A DNA stretch of 64,000 bases. Origin: DTU015 sp012837895 (lineage in GTDB: Bacteria; Bacillota; Sulfobacillia; Fermentithermobacillales; Fermentithermobacillaceae). Shown here piece by piece: positions 17,423 to 26,160 of this stretch. Position 1 is the stretch's first letter. Each line of letters begins with the position of its first letter. Location: NCBI GenBank assembly GCA_050952085.1, contig JBMNKH010000001.1:421953-485952 (forward strand). Reading direction: 5' to 3'. A program made the translations under genes and the position numbers. Under the pieces are notes generated by a model. The model searched no databases. It was not told where the DNA came from and saw only the letters and a list, made by a program, of their open reading frames with translations.

Positions 17423-18961
17423 TCAGGATCTCTTTGTCACAACGGACAAAGCCATTCCCAGCAGCCCTTTTCTCTGTGAAAAGATGTCCTCAAGGGCGTT
17501 TAGTACATAGTCAATCTGTTCTTTCGTGACTACCAGAGGAGGTTCAAGCCTCATCACATTGGGATTGTTTAGCGTATACGCTGTAATAGCCTGGTGGTTG
17601 CCCAGCAACTGCCCTGCGACAAGCGAAGCGTAATATTCTTTGGCAAACTCGTTGATTGCGCCGGCTGTAAGCTTATCCAGCAGCCCTTCCACAGGCCTGT
17701 CAAATTCAACGCCGATAAGCAATCCCTTTCCCCTGACTTCCTTTATCGTCTTGTAGCGTTGCTTGAGCGTCCTAAGCCCTTCCAGGAAGTATTCGCCCAG
17801 CTCAAACGCCTGGCGCGGGAGGTCTTCTCCGATTATTTTGCTGATGGTCATGAGGCCCGCTGCGCAAGCCCTGGCGCCACCTCCGAAAGTTGACGTGTGC
17901 AAAATCGCCTTGGACATTCCCCCGTACGCCTTCTCCCAGACGGTCCTAGTAGCTACGGTAGCACCCAGGGGCATTACTCCGCCACCCAGAGCTTTGGCAA
18001 GACACATGATATCGGGTACGACTCCCTCGTGTTCACAAGCGAACATCGTACCTGTTCTTCCCAAGCCAGTCTGAACCTCATCCAAAATAAGAAGGGTATC
18101 GTGAGCCCTGGTTAACTCCCTTGCCTGCTTAAGGTAGCCCTCAGGTGGAACTATCACCCCGGCCTCGCCTTGAACCGGTTCCATGATGACCGCTGCACAC
18201 CTGTGCCGCTCCAACGCATCTTCAAGCGCATTTATGTCGCCGAACGGCACTTCAACACAACCCGGAATGAGGGGTTCAAAAGGAGTCTTGTACTTCTCAC
18301 GGCCGCCCACTGACAAGGCACCAAAGGTCTTCCCATGAAACGCACCGGTACAATACACGAACACCTGCTTCCCTGTGGCGATTCGAGCCATCTTCAGCGC
18401 ACCTTCAACAGCTTCTGCGCCGCTGTTACAGAAAAATGACATGCTCAGATCGCCTGGGAGAATAGCTGCCAAGTCGTGAGCCAGGGCTGCTTGGAGCGCG
18501 CTCGCCTGGGCTTGAAGGTAGTTCGGACGGTTACTAGCCTTCTCCATGCCGGCCAGGATGTCCCTGGGGTTGTGCCCAAAAGGCAAGCTCCCGTAACCTC
18601 CCAGGAAATCAAGGTAACGGGTGCCGGTTTCATCGTAAACGAAGATCCCCTCTGCACTCACGAAGTTCTTGTCGAACCCGATAGCTGAGAGCATGGTTTT
18701 CAAACCAGGGTTCACATGCTTTGCAAACAAGCTGCCCGAGTCTTTTCTGCTTAGATTCAGAGCATTCTCAAGTCCGATAAGGCCATATGTATTCCTGTTG
18801 CCTGAGTCTTGATTGTCAGGCGCCGGTCTTGTCCCAGCCACATTATCACCGCTTTCCGTATTTTTGGTGGTTGTATAGGCTCTTTCTGAGGCGGCATACA
18901 GCGGAAATAACGCGGTCCCGCCTGTTCGTGTTGCCGCCGGGCTTACCGTAAGTTTGTGCAA
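17423..18961 (-). CDS. class III aminotransferase, putrescine aminotransferase-like
   Basis: 512 residues. Motifs follow the putrescine-2-oxoglutarate aminotransferase/ornithine group: KHVNPGL before the domain, FLGGYGSLPFGHNP, SFFCNSGAEAVEGALKMAR (phosphate binding), GAFHGKTFGALSV, LDEVQTGLGRTG (PLP aspartate) and LAKALGGGVMPLGA with the Schiff-base lysine. Compared with relatives, the N-terminal ~60 residues are an unusual polar extension, and the TTG at 18961 has no good ribosome binding site, so the true start may be further in. Substrates may be putrescine, cadaverine, ornithine or acetylornithine; sequence resemblance favours diamines. Confidence 0.8.
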   Translation of the reverse strand: MHKLTVSPAATRTGGTALFPLYAASERAYTTTKNTESGDNVAGTRPAPDNQDSGNRNTYGLIGLENALNLSRKDSGSLFAKHVNPGLKTMLSAIGFDKNFVSAEGIFVYDETGTRYLDFLGGYGSLPFGHNPRDILAGMEKASNRPNYLQAQASALQAALAHDLAAILPGDLSMSFFCNSGAEAVEGALKMARIATGKQVFVYCTGAFHGKTFGALSVGGREKYKTPFEPLIPGCVEVPFGDINALEDALERHRCAAVIMEPVQGEAGVIVPPEGYLKQARELTRAHDTLLILDEVQTGLGRTGTMFACEHEGVVPDIMCLAKALGGGVMPLGATVATRTVWEKAYGGMSKAILHTSTFGGGARACAAGLMTISKIIGEDLPRQAFELGEYFLEGLRTLKQRYKTIKEVRGKGLLIGVEFDRPVEGLLDKLTAGAINEFAKEYYASLVAGQLLGNHQAITAYTLNNPNVMRLEPPLVVTKEQIDYVLNALEDIFSQRKGLLGMALSVVTKRS

Positions 18962-18998
18962 TTGCTTTTACACATTGTTTGTGCACATTTCCGTGCAC
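18953..18998. promoter_or_regulatory. repeated GTGCAC motifs upstream of the aminotransferase
   Basis: GTGCA at 18956 and the palindrome GTGCAC at 18981 and 18993 cluster next to the aminotransferase start. They could be operator half-sites, but no known regulator site is matched. The remaining part of the 18962-19340 gap shows no gene or clear structure. Confidence 0.25.
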
Positions 18999-19340
18999 GA
19001 TCATCTTACCTCATTTCACCATGGGGATACAATGGATGTTCCACAAAATAGCACACTAGAGGCGGTCCCGATCGCACCAGCAACGGGATTATGTCACATG
19101 AATGCGGTAAGTAAAGTAACCCTCGTTATTATGTCAACATATTGTATATCAGTACGTAGCTGACACCCATGGCGCGGTTTCTCTCCTCCCCCGGAAATCG
19201 CGCCGCCCTTCTCGCATTGGTCCGGGTTAGCGTATGTACAGGGCTCATACAGGCCTCATAACTTTTTCAGGAACTTCTGTAACCCAGCTCTTGTTGTCAA
19301 CATAAGATACCGTAGATTCTTTCCGATGGGAGGGGTACAA

Positions 19341-19424
19341 GTGTCCAGTCTATCTTGCATCAACGAACAGCTGGCGTTCATTGTTTTCCTCATCCTGATT
19401 CTGCTCCTTCTGGGTCTGGACTGA
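19341..19424 (+). CDS. YjcZ-like hydrophobic microprotein, copy 1
   Basis: A 27-residue ORF: a short polar start (MSSLSCINEQ), then LAFIVFLILILLLLGLD, a single membrane helix. GTG start with GGGAGGGG five bases upstream. The pattern (short polar head, aliphatic helix with FIVFLILILLxLG, immediate stop) resembles the YjcZ/YtrI-type sporulation microproteins of Bacillus and Clostridia. The next gene is a paralogue 62 bp downstream, which argues strongly that both are real. The role is unknown; a spore or forespore membrane location is inferred from the family. Confidence 0.7.
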   Translation: MSSLSCINEQLAFIVFLILILLLLGLD

Positions 19425-19486
19425 GCCCTAAGAACACGATCGGGGTCGGGATAGCTTGAGTGCTTTCAAGGGGGAGGTGACGCAGA

Positions 19487-19567
19487 GTGGGACATTTCCT
19501 GTTTGACAACCAGCTGGCGTTCATCGTCTTCTTGATCCTCATCCTGCTCGTCTTGGGGCTCGAGTAA
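19487..19567 (+). CDS. YjcZ-like hydrophobic microprotein, copy 2
   Basis: A 26-residue ORF starting at GTG with a near-perfect GGGGGAGGTGA six bases upstream. The product is MGHFLFDNQ followed by LAFIVFLILILLVLGLE. Sixteen of the last 18 residues equal those of copy 1, while the heads differ, so this is a tandem duplication under protein-level selection. It is followed by a strong hairpin at 19613. Confidence 0.72.
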   Translation: MGHFLFDNQLAFIVFLILILLVLGLE

Positions 19568-19612
19568 TCACCTCCTAGAGATGGATGCCGGCAGAGAGTG
19601 GGCCCCACACCA

Positions 19613-19646
19613 GAGAGGCAGCTCCGGATTACCGGAGCTACCTCTC
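19613..19646 (+). terminator. hairpin terminator after the microprotein pair
   Basis: A 15-bp stem (GAGAGGCAGCTCCGG / CCGGAGCTACCTCTC, one mismatch) with a 4-nt loop, 45 bp after the second microprotein stop. The downstream tract is not U-rich, so it may be a stabilising 3' hairpin rather than a classic terminator. Confidence 0.55.
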
Positions 19647-19747
19647 CTGTTGTGAAGCCTTGAGTTCTAGCGTATCCCGTGTCTATGCCGATCAGCAGAG
19701 CCCCCCGGCCTAAATCCATAGGTCACTCCCTTGGGCCCCCCTGTGTC

Positions 19748-21103
19748 TTAGGATCCTGCGAACGAATCTGCGTATTTGCTCCAGAACATCCTGAGACCGC
19801 GCCTTAGCCTGTTCAAGTCATCAATCCTGATAAACTCGTTTGGCGCGTGGACATTTGTGTCAGGACCTGACATTGCAAAGAAGAACAAGTAGGTTCCGAG
19901 GATATCCAGGAACGCCGCCGCTATGGGCAGGGTTCCTCCCAAACGCACCTTTACGGGCTCGCGGCCGAACAGTTCCCCGAGTACGTCTGCCATTACAGGC
20001 AATACAGGATGGCTTTCCGGTATAACGTAGGGTTTGGAGTTGCCCGGGAACACTTTCACTGTGACCCTTACCCCTGGGGGAACACTGTGCTTTATGTGGT
20101 CTTCCAACAGCGCGCATATTACTTCAGGATCTTGGTGAGGCACCAGACGGCAAGTGATCTTGCAGCCAGCCTTGGCAGGAATGATTGTCTTGATGCCTTC
20201 GCCCTGGAAACCACCCCAAATCCCATTGGCATCCAGGGATGGACGCGTCCACATCCGCTCAGCCAAGCTATACCCTGGTTCACCGAACAGGCCCGGCACT
20301 CCTAATCTGTCCCTTATCGCTTCTTCATCAAGAGGGACTTGTTCAAATTGTTCTCGCTCCGCAGGTGATACTTCAGCAACATCGTCGTAGAAACCCTTTA
20401 CCAGGATCCTTCCTTCTTTATCTTTCAAGCCGGTAAGGATCTCCGCTAATGCTTGAACCGGGTTTTGAATGACCCCGCCGCCTGACCCTGAATGGACATC
20501 TGCGTACGGACCTGTCACTTCTACTTGAATTGCTGCCAGGCCCCTGCTGCCAGTGGTGATTGACGGTATTTCCCCGGAAAACATGCCGCCATCCACAGAC
20601 AAGACAATGTCGCAGGCGAATAGTTCCCTGTGCTCATCCAAGATTTCTTTCAGCGAAGGGCTGCCTATTTCTTCTTCGCCTTCAAACAGGAACTTCAAAT
20701 TCACAGGCAGCGAGTTCTCTTTGATAGCTTCTTCTGCTGCCAAAACTGCCGGATAGATGCCGCCCTTATCGTCTGAAGCGCCACGGGCAAATATCTTGCC
20801 ATCCTTGACCTGAGGCTCAAACGGAGGAGAATGCCACTCATCCAGCGGATCGGCAGGTTGGGTGTCATAGTGGCCATAAATCAGCACAGTCGGCGCCTTA
20901 GAGTTGTCTTGTGTCTGGGCAGATTTCCTGCCAAATACCACAGGATGACCTTTAGTCTCTATGATCTGCACGTCATCAATGCCAGCACGAATCATCCTTT
21001 GCTTCAGCCATCGGGAAGCTTCAGCAAGGTCTGGCTTGTGTTCAGGAATCGCACTAATACTGGGAATCGACAGAAACTCAATGAACTCATCTATGTAGCC
21101 CAT
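19748..21103 (-). CDS. M20-family dipeptidase/peptidase
   Basis: About 451 residues from the ATG at 21103 (MGYIDEFIEFLSIPS), preceded by AAGGGGGG; the reading frame is open further upstream but without a start signal. M20 metal-binding motifs are present: IYGHYDTQPA (first His and Asp), RGASDDKGG (bridging Asp), FEGEEEIGS (catalytic Glu pair), LSVDGG and NVHAPNEF (last His). It matches the cytosolic nonspecific dipeptidase/CNDP group that cleaves dipeptides with two metal ions. The lid domain carries VTGPYADVHSGSGGG. It follows the MBL-fold gene by 58 bp and may be cotranscribed with it. Confidence 0.88.
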   Translation of the reverse strand: MGYIDEFIEFLSIPSISAIPEHKPDLAEASRWLKQRMIRAGIDDVQIIETKGHPVVFGRKSAQTQDNSKAPTVLIYGHYDTQPADPLDEWHSPPFEPQVKDGKIFARGASDDKGGIYPAVLAAEEAIKENSLPVNLKFLFEGEEEIGSPSLKEILDEHRELFACDIVLSVDGGMFSGEIPSITTGSRGLAAIQVEVTGPYADVHSGSGGGVIQNPVQALAEILTGLKDKEGRILVKGFYDDVAEVSPAEREQFEQVPLDEEAIRDRLGVPGLFGEPGYSLAERMWTRPSLDANGIWGGFQGEGIKTIIPAKAGCKITCRLVPHQDPEVICALLEDHIKHSVPPGVRVTVKVFPGNSKPYVIPESHPVLPVMADVLGELFGREPVKVRLGGTLPIAAAFLDILGTYLFFFAMSGPDTNVHAPNEFIRIDDLNRLRRGLRMFWSKYADSFAGS

Positions 21104-21161
21104 AGCAGACCCCCCTTGGGATTTCAAAGCAAAATTCAGCGTGATCCCGTATTCTCGAAAA

Positions 21162-21932
21162 TCATATGCTGTACCTTCTGCCCTCACCGACAAGTTCACA
21201 TGCATCAAAGCTTGTCCGGCATTCAGCCAAGAGCTTCTCTTCCTCATAGAAAGGCCAGATGTGAGTGAGGAGCAGCTTTTTCACCCCTGCCTTCCGCGCG
21301 ACTTCTCCTGCCTGGGCCGCTGTCATATGTCCTGTACTTGCAAACCCTGCATCTTCCTCTAGGGCAGACGCTTCGCATAAGAATAAATCCGCACCTTGGG
21401 CAGCGCTGTAAAGGCCTTGGCACGGGCGGGTATCCCCTGAAAACGCAACCACCTTCCCGCTGGAATCCTCGAACCGTACTGCGCAGGCAGGGTAAGGGTG
21501 TTCCACTTTGAAGAACGAAACTTTGATGCTGCCTATCACTGTCTCAAACGTCGCCACAGAAGCATCGCGTGTTTCATTGTGACTCAGGCCCGGAACAGGC
21601 ACAGCTTCCACTCCCTTATACGAAAGCATGCTGAAATTCTGTGAAGGCTCAGGCGGCGCATACACGGTGATGTGCGGCGGAAGGTGTTTGTAACGGCCGT
21701 CAGGTGTAGCTGCGTACCGCAAGGCCAGGAAATCTGATATATGGTCAAAATGCAGGTGAGACAAGATCACAGTAGAGAGGCTGGAGAGGGGCACATGTTC
21801 CTGCAATCTGGAAACTACTCCCGGTCCGCATTCCAGGAGTATACCGGTCTCCCCTGAAGTAATCCAGTATCCTGAACAAGCACCTCCTGCAGGAGGAAAC
21901 GGAGAATACTTGCCCAGAACCAGAATTTCCAT
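21162..21932 (-). CDS. metallo-beta-lactamase-fold hydrolase (RNase Z-like)
   Basis: About 256 residues from ATG 21932 (MEILVLGKYSPFPPAGG), which has GAGGTGG five bases upstream. Zinc-site motifs: SHLHFDHISD (HxHxDH), HPYPACAVRF with the fourth histidine region, FSGDTRPCQG (bridging Asp) and LLLTHIWPFY (last His). The layout equals the RNase Z/YhfI type of one-domain MBL proteins; bona fide tRNase Z needs the exosite arm, which is not obvious. Substrate not assignable. Confidence 0.82.
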   Translation of the reverse strand: MEILVLGKYSPFPPAGGACSGYWITSGETGILLECGPGVVSRLQEHVPLSSLSTVILSHLHFDHISDFLALRYAATPDGRYKHLPPHITVYAPPEPSQNFSMLSYKGVEAVPVPGLSHNETRDASVATFETVIGSIKVSFFKVEHPYPACAVRFEDSSGKVVAFSGDTRPCQGLYSAAQGADLFLCEASALEEDAGFASTGHMTAAQAGEVARKAGVKKLLLTHIWPFYEEEKLLAECRTSFDACELVGEGRRYSI

Positions 21933-21987
21933 AGGTACCACCTCAAGTCTAGCGTTTTAGCTATTGTACACCAAGGCCGGTGGCATA

Positions 21988-24450
21988 TTATGGCAGCTTG
22001 TGCTGTCTCAACAAACTGTTCTGGTAATCAAATATCATCCTCGAGATTTCGCCTATCCTCTCAAAGCCTGCCTCCACGTCTTCGTGGCCTTTCGACATGA
22101 CAGATAGAATGTAAGGGCGTTCAGCATAAATCACCCCCACGTCATTAGCTACGCCCATTATGTCCCCCTCTTTGTGGGCCACTTGTACCTCTGTGATGTA
22201 CCTGTTTAGCCCCGTGTTCCATATGGTGTTGGCAAGATCGAACATGAGCTTTTCACCTTCTGGGTCGGTCTTTGAAAAATTCAGCGCTGCTTCCATATAA
22301 GTAGCATTGTCCCTGGGGGCAGAGATGTTTTGCCCGCCTGGGTACACTGTCTGGCCGCCTATTTCCTTCATGAAATTGATGAGGTTATCTTTCCCAAGCC
22401 TGCGCTCTAGCATTTTCCACGCTACGTTGTCGCTGTGGGTGATTGACTTCTCGGCCAGTTCCCTTATGGTAAACGTGTCCCCGTCTTTGGCAGTGTATTG
22501 GATGATGCCTGCCCCGCCCCGCCAGTCCCGTGCAGCGTTATATGTCATGGTTTCGTTCCATGAAAGCTCGCCCTGTGATACCAGCAGGCTGGTATAAAGC
22601 ACCACGGGGACTTTTACCGTACTTGCCGCAGGCACTTGCAGGTCCGGGTTGACGCCGAATGTCTTGCCTGACGAAAGGTCCTTGAAGAACACTCCCCATT
22701 CCTGGCCAAGCTCAGCAAGGCCGTTGATGTAATCCTCTACTTGCACCTGGATTTCAGTGTAATCAGGATCCCAGGGGGATAATGGGGTTTCGGGGATACC
22801 TCCCAAGAGGCCATCTGGCGCACCTGGCTCATCAGCCGCAGGCCCCGCGCCCAGACCGGCTATTGATTGGAGCAAGGCCATACACTTTTCCCGGAAAATC
22901 TTGAGCTCAGATCGCTGAACAGATATTTTCCAGACAGCCCCTGTGCCCGGAATCCCGCGGTAGACCTTGCCATCGCTTTCGATAACTCCGAAGTCTACAA
23001 CGTACATGGAACCATCAGGGCCGAACTTCACATCGACCGGATGGTTGAAACCGGAAAGGCTTTGGCCGGCCGGGACCTTAGAGCTGTTGTACGCAAACAC
23101 CTCATGTTTTCCCGTATCTATGTCCAGGGCATACACGCAGCTGCCCCCAGTCGTAAGGTCGCTACCCTTCTTGCCAGCGGAAATCCCATGCTGAAGACCT
23201 TTGGCGCCGGCCAAGGCACATGAGATATCGCCCTCCCCAAAAGCAGCAAGGTACACGCGCCCTGACTTGTCGAAGATTGGAGGGGCAAATCCGAATTTCA
23301 TGAGCCCGGTTCCCGGCTCGAACAAAGCTATGGGCTTTTCAACCGCGGGATGCTCCTGCAGCAGGTTGGCAAGGGGAGCGTTCTTCGTTTGTGACTTAAA
23401 CTTGGGGTCCGTAAGGGGTTCTCCCGCAGCAAAATCGGGCCAGCCGTACCACCCACCTTGCTTTATCTGATAAACCGGGTCAGGCGCGTTGGCCACAGGC
23501 CTGGAACCCCGGTCTTGATATCCCTGGTCGATGGCAATAAACCTGCCGTCAGGCGAAAAGCCGAGCCCAAACGGGTTTCTCAGGCCCCATGCGTATACTT
23601 CTGCATTATCCCCGTCCTGGGTTATCCTGTAGATTACGCCCCCGGCGTTTGATTTCCCGGAAATCTGCTGCCCGGGGGTTGACTGTGTACCGAAAGGCAA
23701 GAAGCCTCCGGTAACGGCGTTGTCAAAAGGATTTGCCGTCCGGGGATCCCGGGAAGAAAAATTCATCCCTGCGAGCACAATGTCTCTTGCAGGCACGTCA
23801 TGCATTTCCGGGAAGGAAGATGCCCAGCCCCTCTGGAAGTTGTCTTCGCCCACAACCCCTGAATTTGTGACTGTACCATGCCCAACATAGATCCAGCCAT
23901 CAGGCCCGAAAGCAATCCCGCCTGTGAAGTGGTCGCCAAAAGGCAGGCCTTGGAGCAGATCTGTGCGCCTGGATCTGGATTCTTGTCCAGGCTGCCCCTG
24001 GGTACCATCCCCTGTCGTCGAAACATTGTCAATACCCTTTGAGATTTCTATAGCCGAAACACAGTCCCTGTGGGCAACATAAATTATGCCGTTTCGCATC
24101 TTGACATCAGTAACCGGTGCGTTGAGGCCGTCAACCACCACTTCATGAACATCAGGGGCCACACGCACAACCCTTCCTTGTAGCTCCCCGCCTTTGCCGG
24201 CTACAGCGGCGATGCCTTGTGAACCCTCGCCAGCGCTTACCGCTGCCTCAGAAACGTACATCATCCCTGATTCATCCCAGGTTACTGCAGTTGGGAACGT
24301 AAGGCCGCTTATGTATCGTTCAATCCTATATCCGGGAGGCAGGATCACCTCCGTAATGCTTTCAGCTTCAGTCTGGGTTGTTGTGAGGTATAACAGGCTC
24401 ACGGCTGCAAGAGTCGCCGCTAGCACCCATACAAGTCTTTTCCTGCTCAT
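21988..24450 (-). CDS. exported fusion: glucose/sorbosone dehydrogenase-type beta-propeller plus class A beta-lactamase-like domain
   Basis: 820 residues. A signal peptide (VWVLAATLAAVSLLYLTT) leads to a PQQ-type sugar-dehydrogenase propeller (~35-510) with repeats such as FGPDGWIYVGHG, WGLRNPFGLGFSPDGR and GGWYGWPDFAAGEP. After a Gly/Pro linker (~530-570), residues ~580-815 form a class A beta-lactamase/penicillin-recognising domain with the SxxK motif STVK and an SDN motif (SDNVAW). A clear KTG triad is not seen (HKEGD at that place). The SxxK-SDN domain alone occurs as a serine hydrolase in Firmicutes. Fusion to a propeller is unusual; the gene reads without any frameshift. ATG start with AAAGGA upstream. 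Confidence 0.8.
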   Translation of the reverse strand: MSRKRLVWVLAATLAAVSLLYLTTTQTEAESITEVILPPGYRIERYISGLTFPTAVTWDESGMMYVSEAAVSAGEGSQGIAAVAGKGGELQGRVVRVAPDVHEVVVDGLNAPVTDVKMRNGIIYVAHRDCVSAIEISKGIDNVSTTGDGTQGQPGQESRSRRTDLLQGLPFGDHFTGGIAFGPDGWIYVGHGTVTNSGVVGEDNFQRGWASSFPEMHDVPARDIVLAGMNFSSRDPRTANPFDNAVTGGFLPFGTQSTPGQQISGKSNAGGVIYRITQDGDNAEVYAWGLRNPFGLGFSPDGRFIAIDQGYQDRGSRPVANAPDPVYQIKQGGWYGWPDFAAGEPLTDPKFKSQTKNAPLANLLQEHPAVEKPIALFEPGTGLMKFGFAPPIFDKSGRVYLAAFGEGDISCALAGAKGLQHGISAGKKGSDLTTGGSCVYALDIDTGKHEVFAYNSSKVPAGQSLSGFNHPVDVKFGPDGSMYVVDFGVIESDGKVYRGIPGTGAVWKISVQRSELKIFREKCMALLQSIAGLGAGPAADEPGAPDGLLGGIPETPLSPWDPDYTEIQVQVEDYINGLAELGQEWGVFFKDLSSGKTFGVNPDLQVPAASTVKVPVVLYTSLLVSQGELSWNETMTYNAARDWRGGAGIIQYTAKDGDTFTIRELAEKSITHSDNVAWKMLERRLGKDNLINFMKEIGGQTVYPGGQNISAPRDNATYMEAALNFSKTDPEGEKLMFDLANTIWNTGLNRYITEVQVAHKEGDIMGVANDVGVIYAERPYILSVMSKGHEDVEAGFERIGEISRMIFDYQNSLLRQHKLP

Positions 24451-24624
24451 GTGAGAAACCGTCCTTTCCCTTGACTCTGGAAATACACCGGAAACTTGCT
24501 TGAGTTCCAGCTGCCTTTATTATTTGAGACTCCGGCGGTTCCTAAACCGATTAGGGGACGAGGGTAACAAATACGGGCGCACACAGGGAAAAGCTGTGAG
24601 CAAGAAAAGTGGTTAGGGGTTATA

Positions 24625-24699
24625 TGGTGGGGACTACAGGGCTTGAACCTGTGACCTTTCGGATGTGAACCGAACGCTCTACCGCTGAGCTAAGTCCCC
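24625..24699 (-). tRNA. tRNA-Val (CAC)
   Basis: Full cloverleaf on the minus strand: 7-bp acceptor GGGGACT/AGTCCCC, D arm GCTC/GAGC, anticodon loop TTCACAT (anticodon CAC), T arm ACAGG-TTCAAGC-CCTGT and an encoded CCA. It lies between the fusion gene and hydF. Confidence 0.95.
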
Positions 24700-24815
24700 A
24701 CTAGTCAACTGTCTTCGTACAAAACAGTATACCAAAATATCGTCCGGCAGGCAATCAAATGGGCAGGAATCCGGAGGCTACCAAGCCGGGCAGCCTTCCG
24801 GACCTGCACCAGTGC

Positions 24816-26120
24816 TTACAGGCCAAACGGCTCCAGGGCCCTGTCAAGTATTCCTTTGGTATAGGCAATGGTCATCCCGTAATTGGTGACCGGAATCCCT
24901 GCAGCTTTGGCAGCCTCTATCCTTGTCAGCATGGCCCGCCGGTTGAGCATACATCCACCGCAATGGATTATGACCTTGTATTCGCTAAGGTCTGCCGGGT
25001 AATCAGCTCCCCTTTGCCAGGAAAACTCCAGTGGGCCGCCTACTTTTTCCTGGAGCCACCTTGGAACCTTTACCGTACCGATGTCGTCGGCGATGGGATG
25101 ATGGGTGCAGGCTTCTGCGATCAACACCCTGTCATGGGGCTTGAGGCTGGCCAGTGCCCGTGCGCCACGGGCAAGCTCATCAAGGTCCCCCTTATAACGG
25201 GCAAACAGGATAGAGAATGACGTAAGCGGGATGCCGGCAGGCACTATTGCATCCACTTCTTCAAACACTTGGGAATCGGTTATGACCAGGGCAGGAGGCT
25301 GTTTTGAATTATCCAGGGCATTTGCAAGGTGTCCTGTCTTTACCATAACCGCAGTACAATCATGATCAAGCAAGTCCCTTATTGCCTGGACTTGGGGCAG
25401 GATCAATCTGCCCTTGGGAGCTTGCAGATCCAAGGGGACAACCAGAAATACAGTGTCACCGGGATCAAGCAGGTCACCCACTATAGCAGGTTCTGCATCC
25501 CCAAAGGCATCTTTTATAGTCTGGCATAAACGGGCAGTGAGTTCCCTGACTCCCTCGCCTGTAACAGCACTTACTCCTAAGACCACCGGTTGAGACGCCG
25601 CCTTGCTGTCACCGGTCCGCCCTTTGCGCATGGCCTTTGCATTTCCCTCAGAACCACTGGCACGCGATTGCCGGATAACAGCCTCTACTTTGGTCCGCAC
25701 ACCCTCCAGGCAAGATGTACAGTCCCAAGTGTCATGTTTCGCCACAACGGTCACTACAGGTATGGACTTGGAAATCACTTCGCTCAGCAGCGTTTCCTCC
25801 GGCACCCCTAAACCGTGCTCAGGATCGACTACCAGCACTGCCACATCGGTACTCCCTAATATCCTCAGTGCCCTTTCAGCCCTGGCCTGTCCCAGCCCTC
25901 CGACATCGTCGATGCCAGGTGTATCGATGAAAACCACAGGCCCTGCTCCGGGAAGCTCCATTGACTTGTACACAGGGTCAGTAGTGGTACCAGGGGTATC
26001 TGAAACCAAGGCTATATCCTGTCCTGTGATTGCATTTATCAAACTCGATTTCCCTGCATTGCGTCTTCCGAAGATGCCTATATGGACCCGGTTAGCCCTG
26101 GGAGTCTTGTTCAAACTCAT
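24816..26120 (-). CDS. hydF: [FeFe]-hydrogenase H-cluster maturation GTPase HydF
   Basis: 434 residues. The GTPase domain has G1 GRRNAGKSS, a conserved TPGTTTDP (G2), DTPGIDD (G3) and TVVAKHD in the NKxD place. The C-terminal part carries the [4Fe-4S] ligands: HHPIADD region after CTH, and IIHCGGCMLNRR. HydF is the scaffold that receives the dithiolate-bridged diiron subcluster and passes it to apo-hydrogenase. ATG start with GAGGAGG. It is the last gene of the TM1266-hydE-hydG-hydF operon, 40 bp after hydG. Confidence 0.96.
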   Translation of the reverse strand: MSLNKTPRANRVHIGIFGRRNAGKSSLINAITGQDIALVSDTPGTTTDPVYKSMELPGAGPVVFIDTPGIDDVGGLGQARAERALRILGSTDVAVLVVDPEHGLGVPEETLLSEVISKSIPVVTVVAKHDTWDCTSCLEGVRTKVEAVIRQSRASGSEGNAKAMRKGRTGDSKAASQPVVLGVSAVTGEGVRELTARLCQTIKDAFGDAEPAIVGDLLDPGDTVFLVVPLDLQAPKGRLILPQVQAIRDLLDHDCTAVMVKTGHLANALDNSKQPPALVITDSQVFEEVDAIVPAGIPLTSFSILFARYKGDLDELARGARALASLKPHDRVLIAEACTHHPIADDIGTVKVPRWLQEKVGGPLEFSWQRGADYPADLSEYKVIIHCGGCMLNRRAMLTRIEAAKAAGIPVTNYGMTIAYTKGILDRALEPFGL

Positions 26121-26160
26121 GGTTTCTCCTCCTCACTGGATCATCCCGTCGCTGCCCTGG

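Noticed and set aside
19390..19719. 109-codon minus-strand ORF over the microprotein genes
   Set aside because: It is antisense to two ORFs with strong RBS and paralogous products, has no own RBS and looks like low-quality protein.
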